Source of the DNA: JBALVT01 sp045110675 | Lineage (GTDB): Bacteria; Pseudomonadota; Gammaproteobacteria; Pseudomonadales; Halieaceae | Reading direction: 5' to 3' | Length of the DNA stretch: 24,669 nt | Assembly: GCA_045110675.1 (NCBI GenBank) | Contig: JBGCGJ010000075.1 | Span: 1-24,669, forward strand | Part shown: positions 1-8,078 of the stretch, one piece after another | Layout of the letters: each line of letters begins with the position of its first letter | Numbering within the stretch: position 1 is the first letter of the stretch | The notes under the pieces: model-generated | What the model saw: the letters and a program-made list of their open reading frames with translations, nothing else | Told to the model about the DNA's origin: nothing | Database searches by the model: none | Made by a program: the position numbers and the translations under genes

Positions 1-1364
1 TACTGATCGTAGACGACGAGCCCGATATCCGAGAGCTATTGGATATCACTCTCAGTAGAATGGGTCTAGATACCCATTGCGCCGCGAACCTCCAAGAGGC
101 GAAGGCGATGGTCAGCGAACTACAGCCCGACCTCTGCCTCACCGACATGCGTCTTCCAGATGGAAACGGAATCACCTTAGTAGAATTCATCCAAGTGGAA
201 TTCCCCAATATCCCCGTCGCCATGATCACTGCACACGGAAGCGTGGAAACGGCGATTACTGCGCTAAAATCTGGTGCATTCGATTTTATTAGCAAACCGA
301 TAGAACTGGAAAATCTACGCAACCTGGTCAACACGGCTTTGCAGCTTGATGGAGACACCAGCAAGCTCGCCGATGCCGTTGATCACGATCTGATTGGTTC
401 TGCGCCGGCAATAGTTACCCTCAGAAAGCAAATTTCAAAACTCGCTCGGGGACAGGCGCCCGTTCATATAAAAGGAGAATCTGGCAGCGGTAAAGAGGTG
501 GTCGCCAGACTGATTCACAATAATGGCCCTCGGGCTACAGGCTCTTTTGTCGCTGTCAACTGCGGTGCTATTCCTCCGGAGTTAATGGAGAGCGAACTTT
601 TCGGACATGTGAAAGGCAGCTTTACCGGTGCCGCGCAGGACAAGATCGGCCTTTTTCAGGCAGCCTCCGGCGGCACTCTGTTTCTAGACGAAGTTGCGGA
701 CTTACCTCTACTGATGCAGGTGAAGCTGTTGAGAGCGATACAGGAGAAAAGCGTTCGCCCGGTGGGAGCCAACGAAGAGCAACCCACCGATATCAGGCTG
801 CTGAGCGCCACCCACAAGGATCTTGCAGCAGAGGTAGAGGCAGGAAGATTTAGAAACGACCTGTATTACCGCATCAATGTAATCGACGTTCATGTGCCTA
901 GTGTGCGGGAAAGATCGGAAGACATTCCCGAGCTAGCTAACGCGCTTCTGCGGCGAATTGCCTCCGAAGAAGGCAATGAAAATGCGCAGCTCAATGAGTC
1001 CGCACTTGACGCGTTGGCAGAATACAATTTCCCTGGAAATGTTCGAGAATTGGAAAACATGCTGGAACGAGCTCTGGCACTGTCCGATGGCGAAACCATT
1101 TCCGCTGAAGACTTACAGTTTTCCGCTGGCGCCGCTCCCTCACAAGTAAAAGAGGAGCGAAAGCAAACAGAGGGAAATAGCAAAGGCTGGTCCGTTCATG
1201 AGGCTTACGGTGACATGGAGGGGTATCTCGAGGACATAGAACGCAATATCCTGAGCACCGCTCTGGAGGAATCCCGTTGGAACAAAACAGCCACGGCAAA
1301 ACTACTGGGAATTAGCTTTAGAAGTCTCCGTTATCGCTTAAAAAAATTAGGGCTCGAAGAGTGA
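1..1364 (+). CDS. pilR: PilR, sigma-54-dependent response regulator (5' truncated)
   Basis: NtrC-type activator that switches on RpoN-dependent type IV pilus transcription when phosphorylated by the sensor PilS. The frame is open from base 3, so the true start lies before the window; a TTG at 39 is internal. The receiver shows the acidic pair DD (12-17), phospho-acceptor Asp in LTDMRLPDG (codon 144-146) and the Lys of ISKP (294-296). The AAA+ domain has Walker A GESGSGKE (474-497), the sigma-54 contact loop as GSFTGA (615-632; the general consensus is GAFTGA) and Walker B GGTLFLDEVADLP. A Fis-type helix-turn-helix (NKTATAKLLGIS...LRYRLKKLGL) ends the protein. It converges on pilE with 9 bases between stops. 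Assignment to PilR rather than another NtrC-family member rests on the Fis domain, length and the adjacent pilin operon; pilS is expected just upstream, outside the window. Confidence 0.93.
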   Translation, partial: LIVDDEPDIRELLDITLSRMGLDTHCAANLQEAKAMVSELQPDLCLTDMRLPDGNGITLVEFIQVEFPNIPVAMITAHGSVETAITALKSGAFDFISKPIELENLRNLVNTALQLDGDTSKLADAVDHDLIGSAPAIVTLRKQISKLARGQAPVHIKGESGSGKEVVARLIHNNGPRATGSFVAVNCGAIPPELMESELFGHVKGSFTGAAQDKIGLFQAASGGTLFLDEVADLPLLMQVKLLRAIQEKSVRPVGANEEQPTDIRLLSATHKDLAAEVEAGRFRNDLYYRINVIDVHVPSVRERSEDIPELANALLRRIASEEGNENAQLNESALDALAEYNFPGNVRELENMLERALALSDGETISAEDLQFSAGAAPSQVKEERKQTEGNSKGWSVHEAYGDMEGYLEDIERNILSTALEESRWNKTATAKLLGISFRSLRYRLKKLGLEE

Positions 1365-1373
1365 GCTTAAAAG

Positions 1374-1835
1374 CTACCAACATAATTCTCGCGCGCCGGT
1401 GCTGGTAGATTTCCCTCCCCGGGATGAGAGCTGAAGACTGCCGCAAAGACGATCTTTTGTCTGCCCGAGTTGTGGGACAGCTGTTAGTTCAAACACCGCA
1501 GGTGCAGTGAAGCTCAGCGTGATACTGTAAATCCTATCCGCCGCAACAACGGCGACACTTTCAGACTTTGAATTGATCGCATAGGGACTACCGGAATATC
1601 CGAGCAAATCAAGTGTTGGAGCATAGCGTTTGTTGTTCGCGAAAAACTGCTCCTGTCGAGCAAGTACAGACATCAATTCTCCAGTGGCAAGAACGCGCCT
1701 CGCTTTTAATTGGTGATTTTTATATGCAGGCAGAGCCAAGACGAATAGAAGCCCCAGTATTGCGATAACGATAACAAGTTCAATCAGCGTAAATCCGACC
1801 GGCCTGATTGTTTTGAGCGAGTCAAAACCCGGCAC
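1374..1835 (-). CDS. pilE: PilE-type minor pilin
   Basis: Type IV pilin-like protein of 153 residues. The class III signal is clear: a short leader with Arg and Pro ends in G, followed by FTLIELVIVIAILGLL, with Glu at mature position 5 and a hydrophobic helix that anchors the subunit before assembly. The C-terminus has the pilin disulfide loop, with Cys in RLCGSLQLSSRGG and a final Cys-Trp. In Pseudomonas, PilE joins FimU, PilV, PilW and PilX in the priming complex that carries PilY1. The start is GTG; its G is the last base of the pilY1 stop (TAGTG), so translation is probably coupled. No ATG is available before the leader. It is the last gene of the operon, and I see no intrinsic terminator between it and pilR. 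Confidence 0.9.
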   Translation of the reverse strand: MPGFDSLKTIRPVGFTLIELVIVIAILGLLFVLALPAYKNHQLKARRVLATGELMSVLARQEQFFANNKRYAPTLDLLGYSGSPYAINSKSESVAVVAADRIYSITLSFTAPAVFELTAVPQLGQTKDRLCGSLQLSSRGGKSTSTGARELCW

Positions 1836-4800
1836 TAGAGTGCATCACTGCCTGGTTGCCGCCAGTAAACGCGTCTCAACAGATCGGCGGAAGCATCACA
1901 GAGTTTACCAGTACACGGTAAATCGTTAGGATCGTGTGGATTACTCGCATCAATTCCAGACCCCGGCATGATCAAAGTTCCTCCTGTCGTAATCAGTTGA
2001 GGAGGTATTCCCGGGCCAATGGTAAACGACCGGGTGTTATAGGCAGCTGTACCATCGGCGAGATTCATCACCCAGACAGAACCGTGGCCTGGATCAGGCT
2101 CGCAGCTCCTGGCACGTGGCGCAGGTTGATAGCTACTAAAAAATACCTTGCCACCGTCAACGAGAGGGGTGGCAAGGCCCTTTTCACCTACGCCGGACAT
2201 TTTAATTTTCCAACCCAGCGGCAAGGTTGCAGCACAACTGGATTCGGTACCCTTGACGCATAGGGACTGATCGGTGAGGCGCAGCGCAGATACCGCACTG
2301 GAAAACGGTATGGTTGGCCTGGACTTCACCGCGGCATCGCCGCTGCTGACATGGCGATCTTTAATGTAAAAATGGTAGTTCTCCACCCGAGTGTTTTTCG
2401 GATGTGCTCTATCGCCACTGGAAATAACGATGCCGTCGAAGCTACCCTGAGAGTCGAAAGAATTAAACAAATCGGGGGCGTGAAAAAACCTTCGATCTGA
2501 TGATGCTGTTGAACCATCGTTGCCAAGCTCCGCCACTTTGCTGACAAACCACTGACTGGCTCGACGGTCAGTGCTCAAGGCGGGGAGATCCACCCGCCAC
2601 ATGGCACCACCGGTGTCTCCCACATAGAGCCTATGAATTATCCCGCTGCGATTGCGCAGCGCAGAAACAGTTGAGGGAATGCTATCCTCCAGATCAGGGT
2701 GCTGGAAGACTCTTGCGGTTGCAGCGCTTGTTCCTTGTACCGCCTTCCAAATCAGCGAGCCAGTACGTGCATCGACTATATAAATCGCGTTGCCGACGCC
2801 TGTGTCCGGCTGAGAACCTAAATCTTTACCAATACGGTTGGTACCCTTACTGTCCCAACCACCGTGATAACCACCTGCAAAAATAACAACGTCGAGAGGG
2901 CTGCCATTGAATTGAATTTTTCCAACAACAGGCCTGGAGAAAGTCATCCCCAATTCATCGAAATCTCCCGCTACAGTACGTGCTATTTTCCACTGCATTT
3001 TGGGGGCGCTGTCTGGGTCACTCACGTCAAGGGCATAATAGCTGTTCCCACCGCGCCTCAAACCAAAATAGACGTAAACTTCATCTCCACCCAGGGGTGC
3101 TCTCCCAGAAGCCACGAGATCTCCGTCATCATTGTTATCGACGATTAGAGCGGAGGCAGCGCCATCGATGCCATAGTTCATCTTTAAACTCGACTGCGCG
3201 TCATTTTTTCTTACTATGAGGTTTCCCAGCAACTCACGCAGATAAATACCAAACACCTCCCTCCCCGATTCAACACCAGACGGCAAGGTGTTTTCGATGG
3301 CCCGAAAAAATCCTTCGCCACTACCCATAAACAGACGTATGTTAGGGTTCGCTGTGCTGTAGCCTCCGACTGCGCCATAGTTGACTACCAGAGGGCGCGA
3401 GTGAGGTGACTCCGAAGTTATCCAGGTTCTGGCGGTGCTGCGGGAATTAGTCACGTCCTGCCCACGCCCCCAACGTAACAGATCCAATGCGGTTGAATCG
3501 CTCATCGCTGCATCGCCTAGATCTGCCTTAATACCAGGCAAACTCAGGGTGGCTGAGTTGACATCGAAATGTTCAAGGGCTTTACCCACACCATTTTTAA
3601 AAGTCGCAGGCTCGAGAAAAACTTGTCGATGAACTACACCTGCCGGTGAAGCGTTCGTATCGCCTATTGCAGATAATGGGTTCGATAGAAAACCATTGAT
3701 CTTCTGGCCCGAACCTCCTCGGGCAACCACGGCGCCATCGATTCGCGGCGGAGCATATGCTGGGACAATGGGAGGAAGGGAGGCGGGATCGGTCCAAAAT
3801 GTCAAAGCGTGAAAGTTGATTTCGCCTTTTCGGGGCCCGGAGATTTCGAAGCCTGGCTTAGGTGTGGGTCGACTCGCGTCGATGACTTTCTCAAAAACAC
3901 CGTCAGAATCACCATCGAATAGCTTCAACTTTTTGACGTTGCCCTGCCAATTCGGAGTGACTCTAGCTTCAAAAGTCGAGATAAACAAATCATCCGAGAA
4001 TTGCGCACGATCAATAGCCGCAATGGGAATAAAACCTGTTGTGACAGCCGCTCCCGAACTGACCATTTGCTTCATGGCATTTCGTAGGCTCCGCTCCAGT
4101 TTCGCAGGGTTATCGATGATCCACGGCGAGCCACTATTGCCCGCCGCTGCGAGTCTTTTAGCAGACGCCAAGGAAGAGGAGTCGGAAATTACCCAGGTTT
4201 TTACCAAAGAATTGAAACCAGCCAAAAGCGAATCACTCACAAGATCTCTATCCTTCGCATGTAAGCGCTCTAAAAAATCACTGAGGTGAAGCGGTCCTCT
4301 CGAACCGATATTGAGACCATCATAAGACTTCTTCGCTATCGTGGAATCTAAGTCATCGTCATTGAGCGCCGGCCCCATGTTGGCCAGAATCGAGAACATT
4401 TTCGAGCAGGCCGCAGGATTACTGAATGGGGAAGCGTAGCGAGTACTTTGGGAGCTCAAAATCGACGGATCAAAGCCAGGCACGACTCTACCCGTCGAGG
4501 TGTTGAAATTTGTGTGCGTATCGAGACCATGAATCACTCGGCCGCCGTTGAGATAACGATACCACTCCAAATACGATTCCTTGGGTTGAAAGTCATGATT
4601 CTTTGCCCCGGTCACCGGCGCCGGAATGGATCTAAGAACAGCCACCAGCTTCTGCGCACCAGTAATCGCGCCACTGGTCGTCGCTGGCACCGTCGTATCA
4701 CTGGGATCGGTAGGATCATAGTGAGCGCCAAGGTGCTTGTATCCCTGTAGTAGCGTGCCACCGGTCTTCGCGTTCGATACCATTATCGCGATATAAATAT

Positions 4801-5146
4801 CAGAAAATTCGGGACTTACCAGAGCGGCGCTGTAAACCGCAACCAAGGCATCCCATTTACTGACACTATCGCCTCGAACGAGTGAGCCGGGAGCCCCTAG
4901 CAACTTGTATGAACCAGGTGAAAAACAGACGCCTGTCGGACAACTCCCATCGGATTGTTCTATGTGGCAGCTGACGCCAAACGAACAGAGATGACTCGCT
5001 GCCCCATCGCTATAGTCCAACATTAAATGCAGATATGAGGGGCTTACGACTGGAGGCTTATGTATATAAACGTCCAGATCATCTGCATAGACCACCGATA
5101 TGGCGGAAACAATAAAAGCAGCACATGTTGTCCAAACCTTTGTCAT
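1835..5146 (-). CDS. pilY1: PilY1, type IV pilus tip-associated adhesin/assembly protein
   Basis: Large secreted pilus-biogenesis protein, about 1103 residues, near the length of Pseudomonas PilY1. A Sec signal peptide (MTKVW... hydrophobic core, ending SVVYA) is followed by a von Willebrand A-like N-terminal region and a C-terminal PilY1-type beta-propeller with the family pattern GDEVYVYFGLRRGGNSYYALDVSDP. Two calcium-loop-like acidic stretches are visible: DGDSDGVFE (about 411-419) and DNNDDGD (about 670-676), the latter where Pseudomonas PilY1 binds calcium to govern retraction. The N-terminal MIDAS-like motif reads LDYSDGAAS rather than DxSxS and is followed by four Cys (54, 60, 69, 74). 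An in-frame ATG at 5164 abuts the pilX stop and would add six residues; I prefer 5146 because GGAG precedes it by 10 bases and the signal peptide then begins with a normal basic n-region. Confidence 0.92.
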   Translation of the reverse strand: MTKVWTTCAAFIVSAISVVYADDLDVYIHKPPVVSPSYLHLMLDYSDGAASHLCSFGVSCHIEQSDGSCPTGVCFSPGSYKLLGAPGSLVRGDSVSKWDALVAVYSAALVSPEFSDIYIAIMVSNAKTGGTLLQGYKHLGAHYDPTDPSDTTVPATTSGAITGAQKLVAVLRSIPAPVTGAKNHDFQPKESYLEWYRYLNGGRVIHGLDTHTNFNTSTGRVVPGFDPSILSSQSTRYASPFSNPAACSKMFSILANMGPALNDDDLDSTIAKKSYDGLNIGSRGPLHLSDFLERLHAKDRDLVSDSLLAGFNSLVKTWVISDSSSLASAKRLAAAGNSGSPWIIDNPAKLERSLRNAMKQMVSSGAAVTTGFIPIAAIDRAQFSDDLFISTFEARVTPNWQGNVKKLKLFDGDSDGVFEKVIDASRPTPKPGFEISGPRKGEINFHALTFWTDPASLPPIVPAYAPPRIDGAVVARGGSGQKINGFLSNPLSAIGDTNASPAGVVHRQVFLEPATFKNGVGKALEHFDVNSATLSLPGIKADLGDAAMSDSTALDLLRWGRGQDVTNSRSTARTWITSESPHSRPLVVNYGAVGGYSTANPNIRLFMGSGEGFFRAIENTLPSGVESGREVFGIYLRELLGNLIVRKNDAQSSLKMNYGIDGAASALIVDNNDDGDLVASGRAPLGGDEVYVYFGLRRGGNSYYALDVSDPDSAPKMQWKIARTVAGDFDELGMTFSRPVVGKIQFNGSPLDVVIFAGGYHGGWDSKGTNRIGKDLGSQPDTGVGNAIYIVDARTGSLIWKAVQGTSAATARVFQHPDLEDSIPSTVSALRNRSGIIHRLYVGDTGGAMWRVDLPALSTDRRASQWFVSKVAELGNDGSTASSDRRFFHAPDLFNSFDSQGSFDGIVISSGDRAHPKNTRVENYHFYIKDRHVSSGDAAVKSRPTIPFSSAVSALRLTDQSLCVKGTESSCAATLPLGWKIKMSGVGEKGLATPLVDGGKVFFSSYQPAPRARSCEPDPGHGSVWVMNLADGTAAYNTRSFTIGPGIPPQLITTGGTLIMPGSGIDASNPHDPNDLPCTGKLCDASADLLRRVYWRQPGSDAL

Positions 5147-5164
5147 AGCAGATCCACTCCACAT

Positions 5165-5698
5165 CTACGGGTTTTTCCCAGCGGTTAACACCGCAACTCC
5201 CAACGCCACATGAGAAGCACCCTGGCCCACGGAGGACGCATCGACTGCCACTCGAGTTTCGAATACTGCGGCCTCATAAGCTACGCTGCTGGACACCAGA
5301 CCTTGCCCCAGTCTCCCGGGAAAGCCTTTTTGAAAAAGCGGACCGAGGCGTTCTATCTCGTAGTCAATATTCACACCCACGGGTACCGACACAATATTGG
5401 GATCATTCACCGCAATGCTCGCAGTACAACCGGGAGTAGTCTTCGCATTATTGCAACTCACCTGGCCCACACCGCCGTCGACCAGAAAATTGTCGCTCCT
5501 ATCTGCAATGGCCGAAGCGATACCTTGTGCTCGGTGAAACGCTTCGAGTTGAAACTGAAGATTTCTCGCCATTCGAAGCTCGAATACACTTGTCTGCATG
5601 AGCGTGGCTGAGAGCATTCCCAACAAGGCGAGAAACACCAACGCTAAAACAAGAATTGTTCCAGCTTGGCTTGAATACCGTTTTTCAGACAGCAACAC
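5165..5698 (-). CDS. pilX: PilX-type minor pilin
   Basis: Minor pilin of the PilX type, about 177 residues, with an N-terminal hydrophobic helix (GTILVLALVFLALLGMLSAT) followed by MQTSVFELRMARN, the pattern that follows the PilX helix in pseudomonads. As in many PilX proteins the GFTLIE consensus is not kept and there is no Glu at +5. PilX caps or primes the pilus with FimU, PilV, PilW and PilE. Two in-frame GTG codons lie at 5704 and 5698; GAGG sits 5 bases before the second and overlaps the first, so 5698 is preferred. The stop abuts the alternative ATG of pilY1. Two Cys in the middle (SCNNAKTTPGC) may form a small disulfide loop. The gap to pilW is about 20 bases. Confidence 0.85.
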   Translation of the reverse strand: MLLSEKRYSSQAGTILVLALVFLALLGMLSATLMQTSVFELRMARNLQFQLEAFHRAQGIASAIADRSDNFLVDGGVGQVSCNNAKTTPGCTASIAVNDPNIVSVPVGVNIDYEIERLGPLFQKGFPGRLGQGLVSSSVAYEAAVFETRVAVDASSVGQGASHVALGVAVLTAGKNP

Positions 5699-5719
5699 TC
5701 TCACCTCAAGGCTGTTAAT

Positions 5720-6727
5720 CTAAACACCCACGTTGACAACATTTCTAAGCTGAACCGTAGTGGTCATAACGCGACGCAAAAAGGCATCGTTCTTCGCAGG
5801 GACCTGTTTTGCTCCAAGTCGAAAGGATTTTTGGTTGGTATAGCCAACGATTGGATTTACCCCACGCAGGAGCAGGGAAATTCGCGCACTGACTGCGTCG
5901 GCAATTTGTGGTGCATTGGGATCGCGTAGAAATTGATTGGCTACACCATCACCGTCAATATCGACGCCAAAATCTAGCTGCATATCCTCTATACCCTCGA
6001 TTAGACATTCGCTGCTCATGCCTTTACCGGCAAGCATGGCGACGCATAGTGTAGGAACATTGTCTGATGGGGTTGTGGCGTACTTACGCAGATAAAAAAC
6101 TTTTGAATAGAACTCCCAGTAATCCGTTTTCGAGCCCGTACCAACATCCACAGCAGGAAAACCCGAAGTGTTGTTGTAAAGCCACTCATTTGTCGCGCCG
6201 TAGTCGCGAAACCTCAAATACCACTGAGTTTTTCTGGGACTACTTTGATATACGCCATCTCTCAGGGTCGCTACATTAGCCGTACGCTTTACAGAAAATA
6301 TATCTGTCCCAGGTTGAACTTTGGAAGGATTTACGCAAGTGAATGACGTGCCTGAGCCTGTTAACAACGAGCCACTAAAGTCACTAATGTGCTCTATCGG
6401 GGTTTCCAACTTAAGTGCCCAAGGTCCGATCGCCGAGCAGTCTCTCGCCAAATTGACGGGTGCAATCTTTCCGGCAGATAAATGCCCACCGAACAGACCC
6501 GCTTGCATGAGCTCTCGGCTGAGCAAGTTCAATGCAAAGCGCCCGTTTTCCTGAATTCTGGACAGATCCTCTTCGACCACAAACGCTCGCATATGCTCGA
6601 GATACACCTTTACAATTCCCATTGCGAGCAAAGTGCCCAGCAGCATTGATATCAATAACTCGACGAGGGTTACGCCCAACATTTGTGATGATGCAGCGTG
6701 AGTATCATTCATTGGAGCGTAAAGCAT
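5720..6727 (-). CDS. pilW: PilW-type minor pilin
   Basis: Minor pilin of 335 residues, the largest in the operon, as is usual for PilW. The prepilin site is G18 followed by VTLVELLISMLLGTLLAMGI, with Glu at +5 and Val instead of Phe at +1. The body is long and beta-rich and includes an acidic stretch LDFGVDIDGDGVANQF (near residue 255) that resembles a calcium loop, often seen in PilW. The C-terminal part (RISLLLRG, FLRRVMTTTVQLRN) matches the PilW family end. The ATG at 6727 lies 2 bases after the pilV stop, consistent with coupling; a second ATG five codons later lacks a ribosome binding site. It is predicted to bridge the PilX/PilY1 tip to the other minor pilins. Confidence 0.88.
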   Translation of the reverse strand: MLYAPMNDTHAASSQMLGVTLVELLISMLLGTLLAMGIVKVYLEHMRAFVVEEDLSRIQENGRFALNLLSRELMQAGLFGGHLSAGKIAPVNLARDCSAIGPWALKLETPIEHISDFSGSLLTGSGTSFTCVNPSKVQPGTDIFSVKRTANVATLRDGVYQSSPRKTQWYLRFRDYGATNEWLYNNTSGFPAVDVGTGSKTDYWEFYSKVFYLRKYATTPSDNVPTLCVAMLAGKGMSSECLIEGIEDMQLDFGVDIDGDGVANQFLRDPNAPQIADAVSARISLLLRGVNPIVGYTNQKSFRLGAKQVPAKNDAFLRRVMTTTVQLRNVVNVGV

Positions 6728-6729
6728 TT

Positions 6730-7368
6730 CTACAAGGCGCCTATGAACGATTTCATTAAAAGTAATCTTCGTCTTTGATGGGAAGGACCATACAAGGCAC
6801 TGGGTTCACCGCACTTGGAACCAACGGGGTTGGTAGAGGCACTCATTCCTCTCCATGCAATGGCAATAGTGACCAAGCCCCCATCCACTTCAATACAAGC
6901 TCGTGAATCAACCAGACCGCCCGCATTGGATATGCCACCTGCGATACTCACCTCCTCTGAGACACCATTGAGAAGCTCACTCCATTCACGCAAATCAAAG
7001 GACGCCAGATCGGCGGTTGAACACATAGCACTGTTACAGTCCACCGTCGATGCAAGCGTGGAACCGCCTATTTCATTTTGAGCATATGAAATCAATTGCC
7101 CGGGATTTCCTCGCATTCTTTCAAAAATATCATTCGCTAGACTGCTGGCGATCGATCGCTGAATCGCCTCGTAATTTGCGCGCTTTGCCGCGATCTGCGT
7201 AGCAGCTAGACCCAAAACCCCTACAGAAAAAACGAGTAAAGAGACCAAGAATTCAACAAAGCCAAACCCCCCAAGCGCATACACAGTACCGGCTCGATTC
7301 CCCGATGGAGACAATTGGCTTTGCCCCACAGATAGCTGCGATTCGCGATCTACCTGCACGCGTTTCAT
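6730..7368 (-). CDS. pilV: PilV-type minor pilin
   Basis: Minor pilin recognised by the hydrophobic N-helix FVEFLVSLLVFSVGVLGLAA followed by TQIAAKRANYEAIQRS, the typical PilV arrangement. The processing site is unusual: it reads GG then FGFVEF instead of GFTLIE, though Glu at +5 is kept. The ATG at 7368 overlaps the fimU stop as ATGA, with GGGGA 8-9 bases upstream, giving 212 residues and a 34-residue leader. An in-frame GTG at 7284 would give a conventional 6-residue leader and about 184 residues, close to Pseudomonas PilV; the processed pilin is the same in both cases. An upstream TTG at 7383 is unlikely. PilV is a member of the priming complex with FimU, PilW, PilX and PilE. Confidence 0.85.
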   Translation of the reverse strand: MKRVQVDRESQLSVGQSQLSPSGNRAGTVYALGGFGFVEFLVSLLVFSVGVLGLAATQIAAKRANYEAIQRSIASSLANDIFERMRGNPGQLISYAQNEIGGSTLASTVDCNSAMCSTADLASFDLREWSELLNGVSEEVSIAGGISNAGGLVDSRACIEVDGGLVTIAIAWRGMSASTNPVGSKCGEPSALYGPSHQRRRLLLMKSFIGAL

Positions 7369-7910
7369 GGGCAGTGTCCCCAACCCACTGCCTGCCGTGG
7401 CCTACCCAAACGATTCATCACGATGCTGCGAGAGGGTACCGCCGTTCCCGGCGGAGGGCAGATCATCAATGTCCGAGGCTTTCTAGACGAACCATCAGAC
7501 AGATAGGTAATCAGATCTTTCGCCGCTTTAGTAGCTGATCGATTAGTCAGCGAGTAGCCATCGGGTAAACCTTCAAAAACAGCTACAACCTCATCTGTAG
7601 CAGGATCAATAACAGTATCTCGATTGGGGTTGGAGAAGATAATCCACCCATTTTGATAGCTGCCGGAACAGACGGGCAGCGCTGCTTGCGGTGAAATAGA
7701 AGGGCACATACTAACCGGCGTATTTCGCGCCACGGCTTCGCTGCGTACCAGGTTTATAGCAGTGAGTACGCGACCGAGCTGAACTCGCAATTCATTCTTG
7801 TATAGCATATAACGCATGGACGGAGTCGAGACGGACAGTGTTATTGCCAATACCGACATCGCTGCCAGCAGCTCGACGAGAGTAAACCCAGGGGATCGAT
7901 CCGTTATCAT
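7365..7910 (-). CDS. fimU: FimU/FimT-family minor pilin (GspH/FimT pseudopilin)
   Basis: GspH/FimT-family pseudopilin of 181 residues and first gene of the minor-pilin operon. The leader is 8 residues (MITDRSPG) followed by FTLVELLAAMSVLAITLSVS with Glu at +5, then NELRVQLGRVLTAINLVRSEAVARNTPVSMCPS, the family signature after the helix. The C-terminus (IVMNRLGRPR... GHCP) has the expected late Cys. The ATG at 7910 has a strong Shine-Dalgarno, AAGGAGG, though 11 bases away. Its first position before pilV corresponds to fimU in Pseudomonas; FimT cannot be excluded by sequence alone because both belong to one family and only one copy is present here. FimU is thought to link the priming complex to the major pilin. 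Confidence 0.85.
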   Translation of the reverse strand: MITDRSPGFTLVELLAAMSVLAITLSVSTPSMRYMLYKNELRVQLGRVLTAINLVRSEAVARNTPVSMCPSISPQAALPVCSGSYQNGWIIFSNPNRDTVIDPATDEVVAVFEGLPDGYSLTNRSATKAAKDLITYLSDGSSRKPRTLMICPPPGTAVPSRSIVMNRLGRPRQAVGWGHCP

Positions 7911-8062
7911 CTGCGCACGCGCCTCCTTGATCTGACAACAATAGACAGACTGAGGAAGAACGCTAGGTACTGGCCAGAAAGGCCCTAAACTGCACTAAAT
8001 TGAAGATGGAACAAGCGGGTATACAGGGAACTAAGTGACTTCGCCGACATTCAAGAACAAAC

Positions 8063-8078
8063 TGTGACAACAATCACT
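8063..8078. promoter_or_regulatory. Candidate CRP/Vfr binding site upstream of the minor-pilin operon
   Basis: TGTGACAACAATCACT matches the CRP/Vfr core TGTGA-N6-TCACA at 9 of 10 defined positions. It overlaps the ispH stop codon and lies about 150 bases before the fimU start, in the only leader (7911-8076) preceding the pilin operon. No convincing sigma-70 or sigma-54 promoter could be recognised in the rest of that leader, so the distance to a transcription start is unknown. Chance occurrence is possible for a 16-base site with one mismatch. Confidence 0.4.

Noticed and set aside
1363..1374. AGCTT-AA-AAGCT inverted repeat between pilR and pilE as a terminator
   Set aside because: The stem is five pairs with a 2-base loop, AT-rich and without a T-run; it cannot form a stable terminator hairpin.
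3816..4289. Plus-strand open frame of 157 codons opposite pilY1
   Set aside because: It lies entirely inside the pilY1 coding sequence, has no recognisable domain or ribosome binding site, and the opposite-strand product is strongly supported.
7148..7159. Perfect 12-base palindrome GCGATCGATCGC
   Set aside because: It is inside pilV coding sequence, has no partner copies seen in the window, and is likely chance.
7911..8076. Sigma-54 promoter for PilR control of the minor pilins
   Set aside because: I searched the minus strand for GG and GC elements at the -24/-12 spacing and found no convincing match.
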